DNA of 54,689 nt, taken from positions 1 to 54,689 of the forward strand of contig NZ_JPME01000037.1 in the NCBI RefSeq assembly GCF_000732605.1. The letters run 5' to 3'. The number at the start of each line of letters is the position of its first letter. Position 1 is the first letter of the stretch. Below the pieces are notes generated by a model. It was not told where the DNA came from and did no database searches. It saw only the letters and a list, made by a program, of their open reading frames with translations. Position numbers and translations under genes: made by a program. This DNA is from Lacrimispora celerecrescens (GTDB taxonomy: Bacteria > Bacillota > Clostridia > Lachnospirales > Lachnospiraceae). Shown here one piece after another: positions 47,488-54,689 of this stretch.

Positions 47488-47711
47488 TTCTTTACCAATC
47501 TTAATCACTATCAAATTTTAATTTCTTTTTACTTCCCAATTATAGGTTCAAATAAACCTGGCTGATAATCGCCATTACCTTGCCAAGCTTTTCGTTGAGC
47601 ATTTCCATCTGTACAGCTGTTATAACAAAAATGGTAGGGATGATATTTTTATTGCGCTCTAATTTTGTAAAAGGTATTTGAATAAAGATTTCCACGAGTA
47701 ATTTTTAACAC
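47488..47711. other. Intergenic region before the LCP gene
   Basis: This A+T-rich stretch holds no gene I can support. On the minus strand a 51-codon open frame (47695-47540) without a ribosome binding site is present and may be chance. No strong terminator hairpin is visible after the phosphatase gene. Confidence 0.4.
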
Positions 47712-47740
47712 TGGTCAAGGGAAATATTTTGTGTTACAAT
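47712..47740 (+). promoter_or_regulatory. Promoter of the LCP gene
   Basis: A -35 TGGTCA (47712-47717), 17-bp spacer and -10 TACAAT (47735-47740). The -35 matches four of six consensus bases. Confidence 0.5.
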
Positions 47741-47854
47741 AAAAAGCTGATTGACTGATAAAATTAAGAGAAAAGCAAGATATCATAGGCCTATTTTTGA
47801 TAGAATGAATAGGATCTGCCAAAGAAAATATTGGAAAGGATTGATGATTCGATC

Positions 47855-49390
47855 ATGGATTATGAGGATGAATTAGACCGTATGCGGGATCGCAAAAGTC
47901 GGGAGGGCAGTAAAAGGACGGGAAGTGCAGACAGAACGCCACCGACAGAAAAAAAGCGCCAGTCGCAGACGGTAAGAGGAGATAGAACTTATTATAGTGC
48001 AGGTGATGGAAGAAACCCACGTGTACGCTATAATGGACCGCAAAATGGCAACAAACATAAAGCAAATAAGAAACGAAAACGAAAACACAAGCAGCGTGTC
48101 ATATTAATGGAGCTTGCAATTTTGGCGTTGGTACTGATAGCCGGAGTGTTCCTGTTCAAACAGCGTACTCATCAGAAAGGTTATTGGACCATTGCAGTTT
48201 TTGGCGTAGATTCCCGGGATGGGAAAGTGGAAAAGGGAGCCTTATCCGATGTGGAAATGATCTGCAACATCGATAAAGCTACCGGTGAGATAAAACTGGT
48301 ATCGGTTTTCAGGGATACATATTTAAAGATTGACAGCAAAGGAACCTATCACAAGATCAATGAGGCCTATTTTAAAGGCGGCCATAAACAGGCAGTGGAT
48401 GCACTAAATGAGAATCTGGATCTTGCCATTGACGATTATGCAACCTTTAACTGGAAAGCCGTTGCTGATGCCATTAACATTCTGGGTGGGGTTGATTTGG
48501 AAATTACAGATGCAGAATTCGCCTATATCAATGGTTTTATTACAGAAACTGTTAATTCCACGGGAATCGGTTCCTATCAGCTGAAAAAACCGGGGATGAA
48601 CCATTTGGATGGAGTACAAGCTGTGGCTTATTCCAGGCTCCGTCTCATGGATACGGATTTTAACCGGACAGAGCGCCAGCGCAAGGTAATTGGCCTTGCA
48701 ATGGAGAAAGCGAAAAAAGCTGATTTTGGTACATTAAGCACTCTGGTTTCTACCGTATTTCCACAGATATCTACCAGCATTGGCATGAATGATGTTCTGT
48801 CCATTGCCAAAGGAATCAACAAGTACCACATAGGAGAAACAAACGGTTTCCCATTTTCACGTACTACCATGAAGATCGGCAAAATGGATTGCGTTATCCC
48901 TACCACATTAGAGAGCAACGTCATCCAGCTCCACCAGTTTCTCTATAATCAGGCTGATTATTCTCCTTCATCAGCAGTAAAAAAGATCAGTGACAAGATC
49001 GCCCAGGAAAGCGGCATCAAAGATCCTGGAAAGAATGCTCCAACCGGTGGAAGTTCAGGCGGTAAGAAAAAAGAGAATTCGTCATCTAAAGATACCGCTC
49101 CTGCACAAACGGAAGCTGCCACAGAGGAAAGTGTAGCAGAGACCACCGCAGAAAATACGAAAGAAGTGATTCCGGAAACAACCGAGCAGGAGACGGAAGT
49201 TCCTACCAACGATGACGGAAGCCTGATCGGGCCTGGGGCCAATATAAAGGAAACAAAGGAAGAGAAGAAACCGGAGAAAGAAACAGAAAAGGAAACAGAA
49301 AAGGAAACAAAACCGGAAAAAGAAACCGAAGAAAATCCGGGAATACAGGAAGGTCCAGGATCTGGCGGAGCGATCGGTCCGGGCGTATAG
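47855..49390 (+). CDS. LytR-CpsA-Psr (LCP) family cell-wall ligase
   Basis: A 511-residue LCP protein that probably attaches wall polymers such as teichoic acid-like glycans to peptidoglycan. A very basic cytoplasmic N-terminus (about 1-80) precedes one membrane span (81-101). The LCP domain (about 115-285) shows FGVDSRD, VFRDTYLKI and the arginine-rich YSRLRLMDTDFNRTERQRKV. The C-terminal 110 residues are low-complexity Ser/Thr/Glu with EKET repeats and a Gly/Pro-rich end. The ATG at 47855 is used; GGAAAGGA lies rather far upstream and a TTG at 47831 is an alternative start. Confidence 0.85.
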   Translation: MDYEDELDRMRDRKSREGSKRTGSADRTPPTEKKRQSQTVRGDRTYYSAGDGRNPRVRYNGPQNGNKHKANKKRKRKHKQRVILMELAILALVLIAGVFLFKQRTHQKGYWTIAVFGVDSRDGKVEKGALSDVEMICNIDKATGEIKLVSVFRDTYLKIDSKGTYHKINEAYFKGGHKQAVDALNENLDLAIDDYATFNWKAVADAINILGGVDLEITDAEFAYINGFITETVNSTGIGSYQLKKPGMNHLDGVQAVAYSRLRLMDTDFNRTERQRKVIGLAMEKAKKADFGTLSTLVSTVFPQISTSIGMNDVLSIAKGINKYHIGETNGFPFSRTTMKIGKMDCVIPTTLESNVIQLHQFLYNQADYSPSSAVKKISDKIAQESGIKDPGKNAPTGGSSGGKKKENSSSKDTAPAQTEAATEESVAETTAENTKEVIPETTEQETEVPTNDDGSLIGPGANIKETKEEKKPEKETEKETEKETKPEKETEENPGIQEGPGSGGAIGPGV

Positions 49391-49408
49391 GAGAAAGGAA
49401 ATTATGTT

Positions 49409-49942
49409 ATGATTTTATCTGATAAAACAATTCTTGGTATGCTAGAGGATAAAACGCTGATCATATCACCTATGGAAAAACACCAGATTCAGCCTGCCAG
49501 CGTAGATATCAGGCTTGGGAATACGTTTTGTGTTGTAGAAGACACAAGCAATGGAATTATTTCCTTAAATGATGAGATACGTTATAAAACCATTGAAACG
49601 GATCGGTATTTGCTTCTGCCTGGACAGTTTGTACTTGCCACCACCATGGAATATTTCTCTTTGCCAGATAATCTGACTGCCTTTGTGGAGGGCCGCAGTT
49701 CCTTGGGACGGCTGGGGTTGTTCATACAAAATGCAGGCTGGGTGGATCCAGGATTTAAAGGTGAAATCACATTAGAGCTTTTTAACGCAAATAGATGCGC
49801 GATCGAGCTAAGTGCAGGCCGCCGCGTAGGACAGCTTGTTTTTGCACAATTAGATGATCATGCTTTAAATCCATACAATGGAAAATACCAGGGACAAAAG
49901 GGTGCAACTGCTTCAAAGGTTTTTATGGATATGGATTTATAA
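49409..49942 (+). CDS. dcd: dCTP deaminase
   Basis: A 177-residue trimeric enzyme converting dCTP to dUTP for thymidylate synthesis. Diagnostic blocks are IQPASVDIRLG, the FVEGRSSLGRLGLF active-site arginine/serine region, NAGWVDPGFKGEITLELFN with the catalytic glutamate, and AGRRVGQLVFAQL. The length matches monofunctional or bifunctional (Dcd-Dut) forms, which sequence inspection alone does not separate. GAGAAAGGA precedes the start. It lies 18 nt after the LCP gene and is followed by a strong terminator. Confidence 0.93.
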   Translation: MILSDKTILGMLEDKTLIISPMEKHQIQPASVDIRLGNTFCVVEDTSNGIISLNDEIRYKTIETDRYLLLPGQFVLATTMEYFSLPDNLTAFVEGRSSLGRLGLFIQNAGWVDPGFKGEITLELFNANRCAIELSAGRRVGQLVFAQLDDHALNPYNGKYQGQKGATASKVFMDMDL

Positions 49943-49947
49943 CGATA

Positions 49948-49995
49948 AAAGAGATCAAGGTCAGCCGAACTTATCGGCGGCCTTGATCTCTTTTT
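49948..49995. terminator. Bidirectional terminator between dcd and the AI-2E family gene
   Basis: AAAGAGATCAAGG (49948-49960) pairs with CCTTGATCTCTTT (49981-49993), and an inner GCCG/CGGC stem extends it. T runs on both strands suit the convergent genes. Confidence 0.93.
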
Positions 49996-50025
49996 AGGGT
50001 GAATCACTTATATCTATTACGCTTT

Positions 50026-51048
50026 CTACTGATTATTAGTCTCTACTTTAATATCTAAAATATCCAGGAAAAACATGAATAACGGAATACCAAAAAGCAG
50101 TCCCCAGACTCCAATATAATGTTCGCTCACCATCAGAATAAGAAATACCAAAAATACGGGAATCTTTGTTTTTGCAGACATTAATTTAGGGTTTAACACA
50201 TAGGTTTCCAAGGAATGGAGAACCGCTATCATTACAATTACTTCTACGATTTTTATGGCGCCTCCAATGTTAAATGCAATGATTGTTAGGGGAATCATAG
50301 ATATAATCACCCCGGCAACGGGAATCAGTCCCAGAATAAAAATCATGGCCCCAAGTCCCAATGTTTGCGGAAATCCCATAACTGTCAGGGCTAATACAGA
50401 CAGAAAAGAGTTAATGAACGCAATTACTATCTGTAATTCAATTACTTTTCCAAAAGAATTTAAAAACTTTTTCCCATAGAACGTAAAATATTCATACAGG
50501 AAGGAAACTTTGCTCTGTTCCATGTGCTTTAAAAACGCAACGATTTCATCCTTCTCCAGTAAGAAAAGAAAGCTTATCAAAAAGGACATTAATAAATTGA
50601 TACTAAACGTACCTGCTGTTGCAACAAATCCCAAAAGATGGCTTTCCGCTAACCGGATGTAAGCATCGATCTGATCCTCCGGTATGATATTCATCAGATT
50701 CATGTCGAATTTTGACTGAACCTGGCTCAAGTCAAAGGTAGAGATCAAATTTATGATATCAAATAACTGCTGGGTGACCTTTGGAATATAGACAATTCCG
50801 GATATGGTGAAAAACAGTAGAATTATTATGTACATGAAAATAGTAATCAGTTTTCGGCTGATTCTCATACGGGTATTTACCTTCTCATATAGAAACCTTT
50901 GCAGCTGACCAAATATAAATGTAACTATAAATATGAGTAAAAGCTGATTCAGCATTCCTCGAAAGAAATACATAAACAAAACCAGCAAAACAATACTTAA
51001 GATCTTTTTTACAAGTGTATTATTGATAATTCCATCAAACTTATCCAT
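50026..51048 (-). CDS. AI-2E family transporter / PerM-type permease
   Basis: A 340-residue membrane protein of the AI-2E (UPF0118) family with seven to eight spans. Typical are the N-terminal pair of spans, the amphipathic central segment (about 75-150) and the C-terminal GLIPVAGVIISMIPL and VLNPKLMSAKTKIPVF motifs. Members export autoinducer-2 or act in Na+/H+ exchange; the substrate here is not deducible. AAAGG lies just before the ATG. A possible minus-strand promoter (TTGAAA, 16 bp, TATAAA) lies upstream near 51085-51112. Confidence 0.82.
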   Translation of the reverse strand: MDKFDGIINNTLVKKILSIVLLVLFMYFFRGMLNQLLLIFIVTFIFGQLQRFLYEKVNTRMRISRKLITIFMYIIILLFFTISGIVYIPKVTQQLFDIINLISTFDLSQVQSKFDMNLMNIIPEDQIDAYIRLAESHLLGFVATAGTFSINLLMSFLISFLFLLEKDEIVAFLKHMEQSKVSFLYEYFTFYGKKFLNSFGKVIELQIVIAFINSFLSVLALTVMGFPQTLGLGAMIFILGLIPVAGVIISMIPLTIIAFNIGGAIKIVEVIVMIAVLHSLETYVLNPKLMSAKTKIPVFLVFLILMVSEHYIGVWGLLFGIPLFMFFLDILDIKVETNNQ

Positions 51049-51230
51049 TCCTTTTACCTTTCAATCTTCAAGACATGTATTTATAAATCATGTACCATTT
51101 ATTTCAATTTAGGCCTGTATTCCAATTATAATATAAGAATAACGCTTTGGAAATACCCGGACATAAATTTGTAAAATCCATAATGACTTCTTAACAACGC
51201 CATGCGGTTAAAATTTTATTTATAGCATAA

Positions 51231-51252
51231 CATATTGACATTTATCGATATG
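51231..51252. promoter_or_regulatory. Inverted-repeat operator in the MFS-arsR promoter
   Basis: CATATTGA (51231-51238) and TCGATATG (51245-51252) form an 8-bp inverted repeat with one mismatch and a 6-bp spacer. It overlaps the -35 box, the usual placement for an ArsR-family repressor site. The operon encodes an ArsR-type regulator, so autoregulation is likely. Confidence 0.6.
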
Positions 51253-51263
51253 AAACTTATAAT
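51235..51263 (+). promoter_or_regulatory. Promoter of the MFS-arsR operon
   Basis: A perfect -35 TTGACA (51235-51240), 17-bp spacer and perfect -10 TATAAT (51258-51263), 33 nt before the MFS start. So strong a promoter implies repression under normal conditions. Confidence 0.9.
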
Positions 51264-51296
51264 GTTTTCTTAGCTACTAAATTAGGGGAGAATATT

Positions 51297-52523
51297 ATGA
51301 AAACATCCGTAACAAATTGGAAACGAAATTTTTATACGATATGGGCAGGTCAGGCATTTTCGCAATTCTCAAGTTCTGTTCTGCAGTTTGCGATCGTATG
51401 GCATTTAACTGACAAAACCGGTTCCGCTTTGGTTTTATCTGCCGCCATGATGATGGGGTTCCTGCCGCAAGGAATCTTAGGTCCTTTCATCGGTGTTTTC
51501 ATTGACCGTTACAATAGAAAAATGATTATGGCAGTCTCCGATTTAATTATTGCAGCGGCCAGTTTTATCATGGTTATCGCAGGGCAGATGGGCGTTTTAT
51601 CCACAGAACTGATTTTATTGGTTCTACTGATCCGTTCCATAGGATCTGCCTTTCATACGCCTTGTCTTCAGGCAGTGACACCTCAGATTGTACCGGAGGA
51701 TCAACTAACAAGATGTTCCGGATATTCACAGGCTCTGGAATCTATTTCTCAATTATTTAGTCCTGCGTTAGCTGCAGTTCTCTATCAGTCATGGAGCTTA
51801 AGCGGTATCATCTTCCTTGATGTTATAGGAGCATTAATTGCAGTTTTTATGTTGGTAATATCAGTAATCCCGGAATTAAATCATAATGAGAACATAGGAA
51901 AAATACACGTTTTAAGAGAGGCAAAAGAAGGTTTTCAAATACTTCGAACAAAAAAAGGAATGCTGGGTTTAGTTTTAATAGGTACTCTTTATACCTTAGC
52001 AATGATGCCGACCAGTGCATTGTTTCCATTAATGAGTATGTCATATTTTCATGGAACCAGCACAAATGCAAGTGTTGTTGAAATTGTATTTTCCATTGGT
52101 CTGCTGATTGGCTCTTTGATATTGGGCAGATGGGGAGGAACTAAAAATAGAATTTATACCATAATCGGTTCTTTTCTGTTAATGAGCTTTAGTTTGTTTG
52201 TCTCAGGATTCTTGCCGCCTGGCGGCTTTTTAGTATTTGCTGTATGCTCCTGGTTAATGGGAATTTCCGGCCCATTTTATTGGGGAATGTATACACCTTT
52301 GCTGCAAAATAAATTTGAAGCGAAGTATTTAGGGCGGGTTATATCGCTATCCAGCAGTATCCGGTTAATCAGCGGCCCATTAGGACTTTCTGTTTCCGGA
52401 GTTTTTGCAGAGAGATATGGGGTGGAAAAGTGGTTTCTGATTGCAGGAGCACTGGTTTTATTTGCCTCATTTTTATGTCTGGTCATACCTTCAATAAGGA
52501 ATTGTGATGCAAAGGAGGAGTGA
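51297..52523 (+). CDS. MFS transporter
   Basis: A 408-residue major facilitator with 12 hydrophobic segments, related to the MFS_3 / macrolide-efflux-like group. The cytoplasmic loop motif A is recognisable as GVFIDRYNRKMIM. The N-terminal WAGQAFSQFSSSVLQFAIVW is typical of that group. GGGGAG lies 7 nt before the start. It is co-transcribed with an ArsR regulator whose start overlaps the operon end, so it may export a thiol-reactive metalloid compound or a drug; substrate unknown. Confidence 0.83.
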   Translation: MKTSVTNWKRNFYTIWAGQAFSQFSSSVLQFAIVWHLTDKTGSALVLSAAMMMGFLPQGILGPFIGVFIDRYNRKMIMAVSDLIIAAASFIMVIAGQMGVLSTELILLVLLIRSIGSAFHTPCLQAVTPQIVPEDQLTRCSGYSQALESISQLFSPALAAVLYQSWSLSGIIFLDVIGALIAVFMLVISVIPELNHNENIGKIHVLREAKEGFQILRTKKGMLGLVLIGTLYTLAMMPTSALFPLMSMSYFHGTSTNASVVEIVFSIGLLIGSLILGRWGGTKNRIYTIIGSFLLMSFSLFVSGFLPPGGFLVFAVCSWLMGISGPFYWGMYTPLLQNKFEAKYLGRVISLSSSIRLISGPLGLSVSGVFAERYGVEKWFLIAGALVLFASFLCLVIPSIRNCDAKEE

Positions 52524-52525
52524 TT

Positions 52526-52828
52526 ATGGATAAATACAAGAAAAATGCTAAAATATTGAAAGCTTTCTGTGATGAGCAAAGGCTTGCCATATTAGAGTTA
52601 TTACAAGAGGGAGAGAAGTGTGCCTGTGAATTGCTTGATAAACTGGACATCTCCCAGTCAACCTTGTCCCACCATATGAAAATTCTTTGTGATTCAGGGA
52701 TAGTAGCAGGCCGTAAGGATGGGAAATGGATGCATTATTCAATCAGTGAGTCCGGGGCAGAACATGTTAAAAAGCTCATAAATGAAATAACTATGGTAAA
52801 TCCGAATAAGCCAAATCGTTGTAGTTAA
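52526..52828 (+). CDS. ArsR-family transcriptional regulator
   Basis: A 100-residue winged-helix repressor. The recognition region reads CELLDKLDISQSTLSHHMK, followed by the wing GRKDGKWMHYSI. A vicinal cysteine pair, C-A-C, precedes helix 3 (EKCACELL), resembling the ELCVCDL metalloid-binding motif of ArsR, so As(III)/Sb(III) or a related thiophile is a plausible effector. The ATG at 52526 has AAAGGAGG upstream and lies 2 nt after the transporter stop. It likely represses the promoter upstream of the transporter. Confidence 0.88.
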   Translation: MDKYKKNAKILKAFCDEQRLAILELLQEGEKCACELLDKLDISQSTLSHHMKILCDSGIVAGRKDGKWMHYSISESGAEHVKKLINEITMVNPNKPNRCS

Positions 52829-52853
52829 AGATACCTTTTAATTTTAAATTACT

Positions 52854-52927
52854 AAAAAGCATAGATGGAATGCTAGCAAGTAACTAACAAAGTAGTCATC
52901 TTGTCCGGCATTCCATCTATGCTTTTT
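52854..52927. terminator. Bidirectional terminator between arsR and the aminomutase gene
   Basis: A perfect 20-bp stem is formed by AAAAAGCATAGATGGAATGC (52854-52873) and its complement (52908-52927), with a 34-nt loop. T runs serve both converging genes. Confidence 0.93.
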
Positions 52928-52949
52928 GTGAATCTCGATATCTGCTTAC

Positions 52950-54212
52950 TTAGGACTCCAGATAATTCCGGATATCCTTTGTTTCATGATCTTCATATTT
53001 AACAATATTTCCTTCCCAGGTTCTTAACTGAACATAGCCTGGCCCTCGGGATACAATGTAATTAGGAAAAATAGGAGTTTTTCCCAATCCCTTGGGTGCA
53101 TTTACTATAAACGTTGGGATCGCCATGCCTGAAGTATAGCCTCGTAAATATTCCATGATCTCTATGCCGTCTTCAATGGAAGTATTAAAATGAGCGGTTC
53201 CCTGAACATGTTTTGCATGAAAGATATAATAAGGTCTTACCCTGCATTTAAGCAACTCATGATTGAGCACCCGCATGATATACTTATCATTGTTAATTCC
53301 ATTTAACAATACGGCCTGATTTCCCAAAACGATCCCGGAATCAGCCAATTTTTCACATGCTGCTTTTGACGCTTCCGTAATTTCTATGGGATGATTGAAA
53401 TGTGTATTTATATAGATCGGATGATATTTCTTCAGCATGGAGCATAATTGATCCGTGATCCTTTGAGGCATGGTCACCAGACATCTGGTGCCCAGGCGGA
53501 TATAATCAACATGAGGGATCTCTTTTAACTGCTTTATGATCCACTCAAGGTAATCATCAGGAAGGCATAAGGCGTCCCCGCCGGTGATTAACACATCCCT
53601 GATTTCTTCATTTTCTCTTATATAATCAATGGATTCCTGAATCATTTTACGGGATCGATGGACATCTTCCTCCCCGATATTCCTTCTTCTCTGACAGTGC
53701 CTGCAGTACATGGCACACTCATTTGTCACATTAATAATCAGCCTGTCCGGATATCGTCTTGTAATACAGCCTGCAGGATTTGTAAATTCTTCCCCCATAG
53801 GATCAAGATCCATACAGGTATCCTCCAATTCTTTATAGGTTGGAATGGATAATAAGCGTATAGGATCATATTTGTCATCCGGATCTGCCAGACTTAAGTA
53901 ATATGGAGAAACCGCCCATCTGAATTCTTTCTCCACCTTTTTGATACGCATTTTTTCTGTTTCACTTAATAAAATGATTTTACTTAAGGTCTCAACATCC
54001 GTTATCCTATGAGTTAACTGCCACTGATAATCATTCCAGTTTTCTTCTGTGGCATCCAGTACCTCTAATATTTTGTTTTTCCTCTTAATGAATTCTGCCT
54101 CTAAATCCATTCCTTTTGGAATCCTCTTGCGAGCCTCTAAAAAATCTTCGATCCGCCCCTTTAATTCCTCTGCCCGTTCAATTGATACCTGTTGATTTTT
54201 GCTTTTTCCCAT
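52950..54212 (-). CDS. eam: Glutamate 2,3-aminomutase (KamA-family radical SAM)
   Basis: A 420-residue radical SAM/PLP aminomutase. The iron-sulfur motif is C166-x3-C170-x2-C173 (NECAMYCRHC), and the PLP lysine is K378 (GLGKTP). Lysine 2,3-aminomutase binds its substrate side chain with two aspartates, in the contexts YQCDLSLG and FVVDAPGG. Here the same positions are K334 (FHAKHVQG) and N371 (FIVNAPKG), the exchange known for glutamate 2,3-aminomutase. The product beta-glutamate serves as a compatible solute or antimetabolite. AAGGAG precedes the ATG. The gene is monocistronic. Confidence 0.88.
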   Translation of the reverse strand: MGKSKNQQVSIERAEELKGRIEDFLEARKRIPKGMDLEAEFIKRKNKILEVLDATEENWNDYQWQLTHRITDVETLSKIILLSETEKMRIKKVEKEFRWAVSPYYLSLADPDDKYDPIRLLSIPTYKELEDTCMDLDPMGEEFTNPAGCITRRYPDRLIINVTNECAMYCRHCQRRRNIGEEDVHRSRKMIQESIDYIRENEEIRDVLITGGDALCLPDDYLEWIIKQLKEIPHVDYIRLGTRCLVTMPQRITDQLCSMLKKYHPIYINTHFNHPIEITEASKAACEKLADSGIVLGNQAVLLNGINNDKYIMRVLNHELLKCRVRPYYIFHAKHVQGTAHFNTSIEDGIEIMEYLRGYTSGMAIPTFIVNAPKGLGKTPIFPNYIVSRGPGYVQLRTWEGNIVKYEDHETKDIRNYLES

Positions 54213-54481
54213 ATGATTTCTCCTTACTTATTTTATTCACTCCGTAAAAAACAAACTTCCTATGGAGATTTTTGCAACGAAAAACGAAAGCTTCTCTACT
54301 TTTATGAAACAATCAGTTTATGTCTAAGTTTTATTTTAAGTACTACTGCGGGATGATTGGATAATACATGTGTTTTTTCCACCACCAGCCGGAATAAGGC
54401 TTTGCATGTTGGAAAATGAAACGTTATTGGTATTAATAAGTTTAAGATATGATAATGAATTATAATGTCAGATTAGCTAAA
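54213..54481. other. Long A+T-rich leader region upstream of eam
   Basis: About 270 nt between the best minus-strand promoter and the eam start codon hold no gene I can support. A 23-codon minus-strand frame starting MQSLIPAGGG has no ribosome binding site. The region could be a long untranslated leader; no known riboswitch is recognisable. Confidence 0.4.
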
Positions 54482-54523
54482 GCAACAACTTCATTATACC
54501 AGTAAAGTTGTTGCCTAGTCAAC
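54482..54523 (-). promoter_or_regulatory. Promoter with overlapping inverted repeats, facing eam
   Basis: On the minus strand a -35 TTGACT (54522-54517) and perfect -10 TATAAT (54498-54493) are 18 bp apart. A perfect 10-bp inverted repeat, GCAACAACTT (54482-54491) with AAGTTGTTGC (54505-54514), is centred on the -10. A second palindrome, GTTGCCTAGTCAAC (54510-54523), covers the -35 and resembles MarR-family sites. This suggests tight repression. Confidence 0.55.
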
Positions 54524-54689
54524 CGTATGAATAGGCCAATTTTATAAAATTTATGTTAATTCTTTATTTGTGTGATGTATTTAAATGAATAAATTCGATT
54601 ATTAAAACTGTTACTTTTTCCGCAAATAATACATCTTTTACAAAAATAATATAAAATTAAATTTAAAATTATTAAAAATATGAATATAA
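54524..54689. other. A+T-rich right end of the window
   Basis: This stretch is very rich in A and T with several poly-A/T runs. I see no open frame with a ribosome binding site. It probably belongs to the promoter region of a gene beyond the right edge. Confidence 0.4.

Noticed and set aside
47540-47695. 51-codon minus-strand frame in the gap before the LCP gene
   Set aside because: GTG start without a ribosome binding site and no recognisable family; it may be chance or an old remnant.

Overview
The window reads as a chromosomal segment of a low-to-moderate G+C anaerobic Firmicute of the class Clostridia, most likely a Lachnospiraceae member of the Lacrimispora / Clostridium saccharolyticum kind. 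This is inferred from the gene orders miaB-mutS-mutL-miaA and radC-mreC-mreD-mrdA-minCDE-rodA-mgsA, a glmS ribozyme, strong AGGAGG ribosome binding sites and a clostridial glutamate 2,3-aminomutase. I see no rRNA, tRNA, CRISPR array, phage or insertion sequence.

Layout. 1-4.3 kb: a beta-glucoside PTS operon (antiterminator, IIBCA permease, 6-phospho-beta-glucosidase) preceded by a RAT/terminator leader cut by the window edge. 4.4-5.4 kb: a 39-codon ORF coupled to a DUF1189 membrane protein. 5.4-14 kb: tRNA modification and mismatch repair (miaB, mutS, mutL, miaA) and a PLP enzyme of the aluminium-resistance/YnbB family. 14-24 kb: radC and the cell shape and division block (mreC, mreD, PBP2, minCDE, rodA), then mgsA and a D-Ala-D-Ala carboxypeptidase. 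24-31 kb: a P-loop protein, an HlyD-like protein, yggS, sepF, aroB, lspA, rluD and a cytidylate-kinase-like protein. 31-39.6 kb: a catabolic-looking cluster matching the uncharacterised enterobacterial yhf operon (YhfZ, YhfY, YhfU, YhfT, Php, YhfS, YhfX, YhfW) with an extra compact amidase-signature gene. 39.7-41.9 kb: glmS on the minus strand with its ribozyme. 42-47.5 kb: a glycerol-3-phosphate-type ABC transporter, a decayed ugpQ remnant and a HAD phosphatase. 47.8-52.8 kb: an LCP-family cell-wall ligase, dcd, an AI-2E family exporter (minus) and an MFS transporter with an ArsR regulator. 52.9-54.2 kb: glutamate 2,3-aminomutase (minus).

Most notable: (1) the yhf-like cluster with an added amidase and a repeated regulator site; (2) a 52-nt leader repeat, in tandem before mutL and mreD and as fragments before mutS, aroB and the HlyD-like gene, with compensatory changes in two mutually exclusive hairpins; (3) a 15-codon leader ORF whose codon 7 is split by the glmS ribozyme cleavage site; (4) four genes (mrdA, HlyD-like, rluD, yhfW-like) each broken by the loss of exactly one base, which suggests sequence errors rather than four true pseudogenes; (5) a fragmentary ugpQ.
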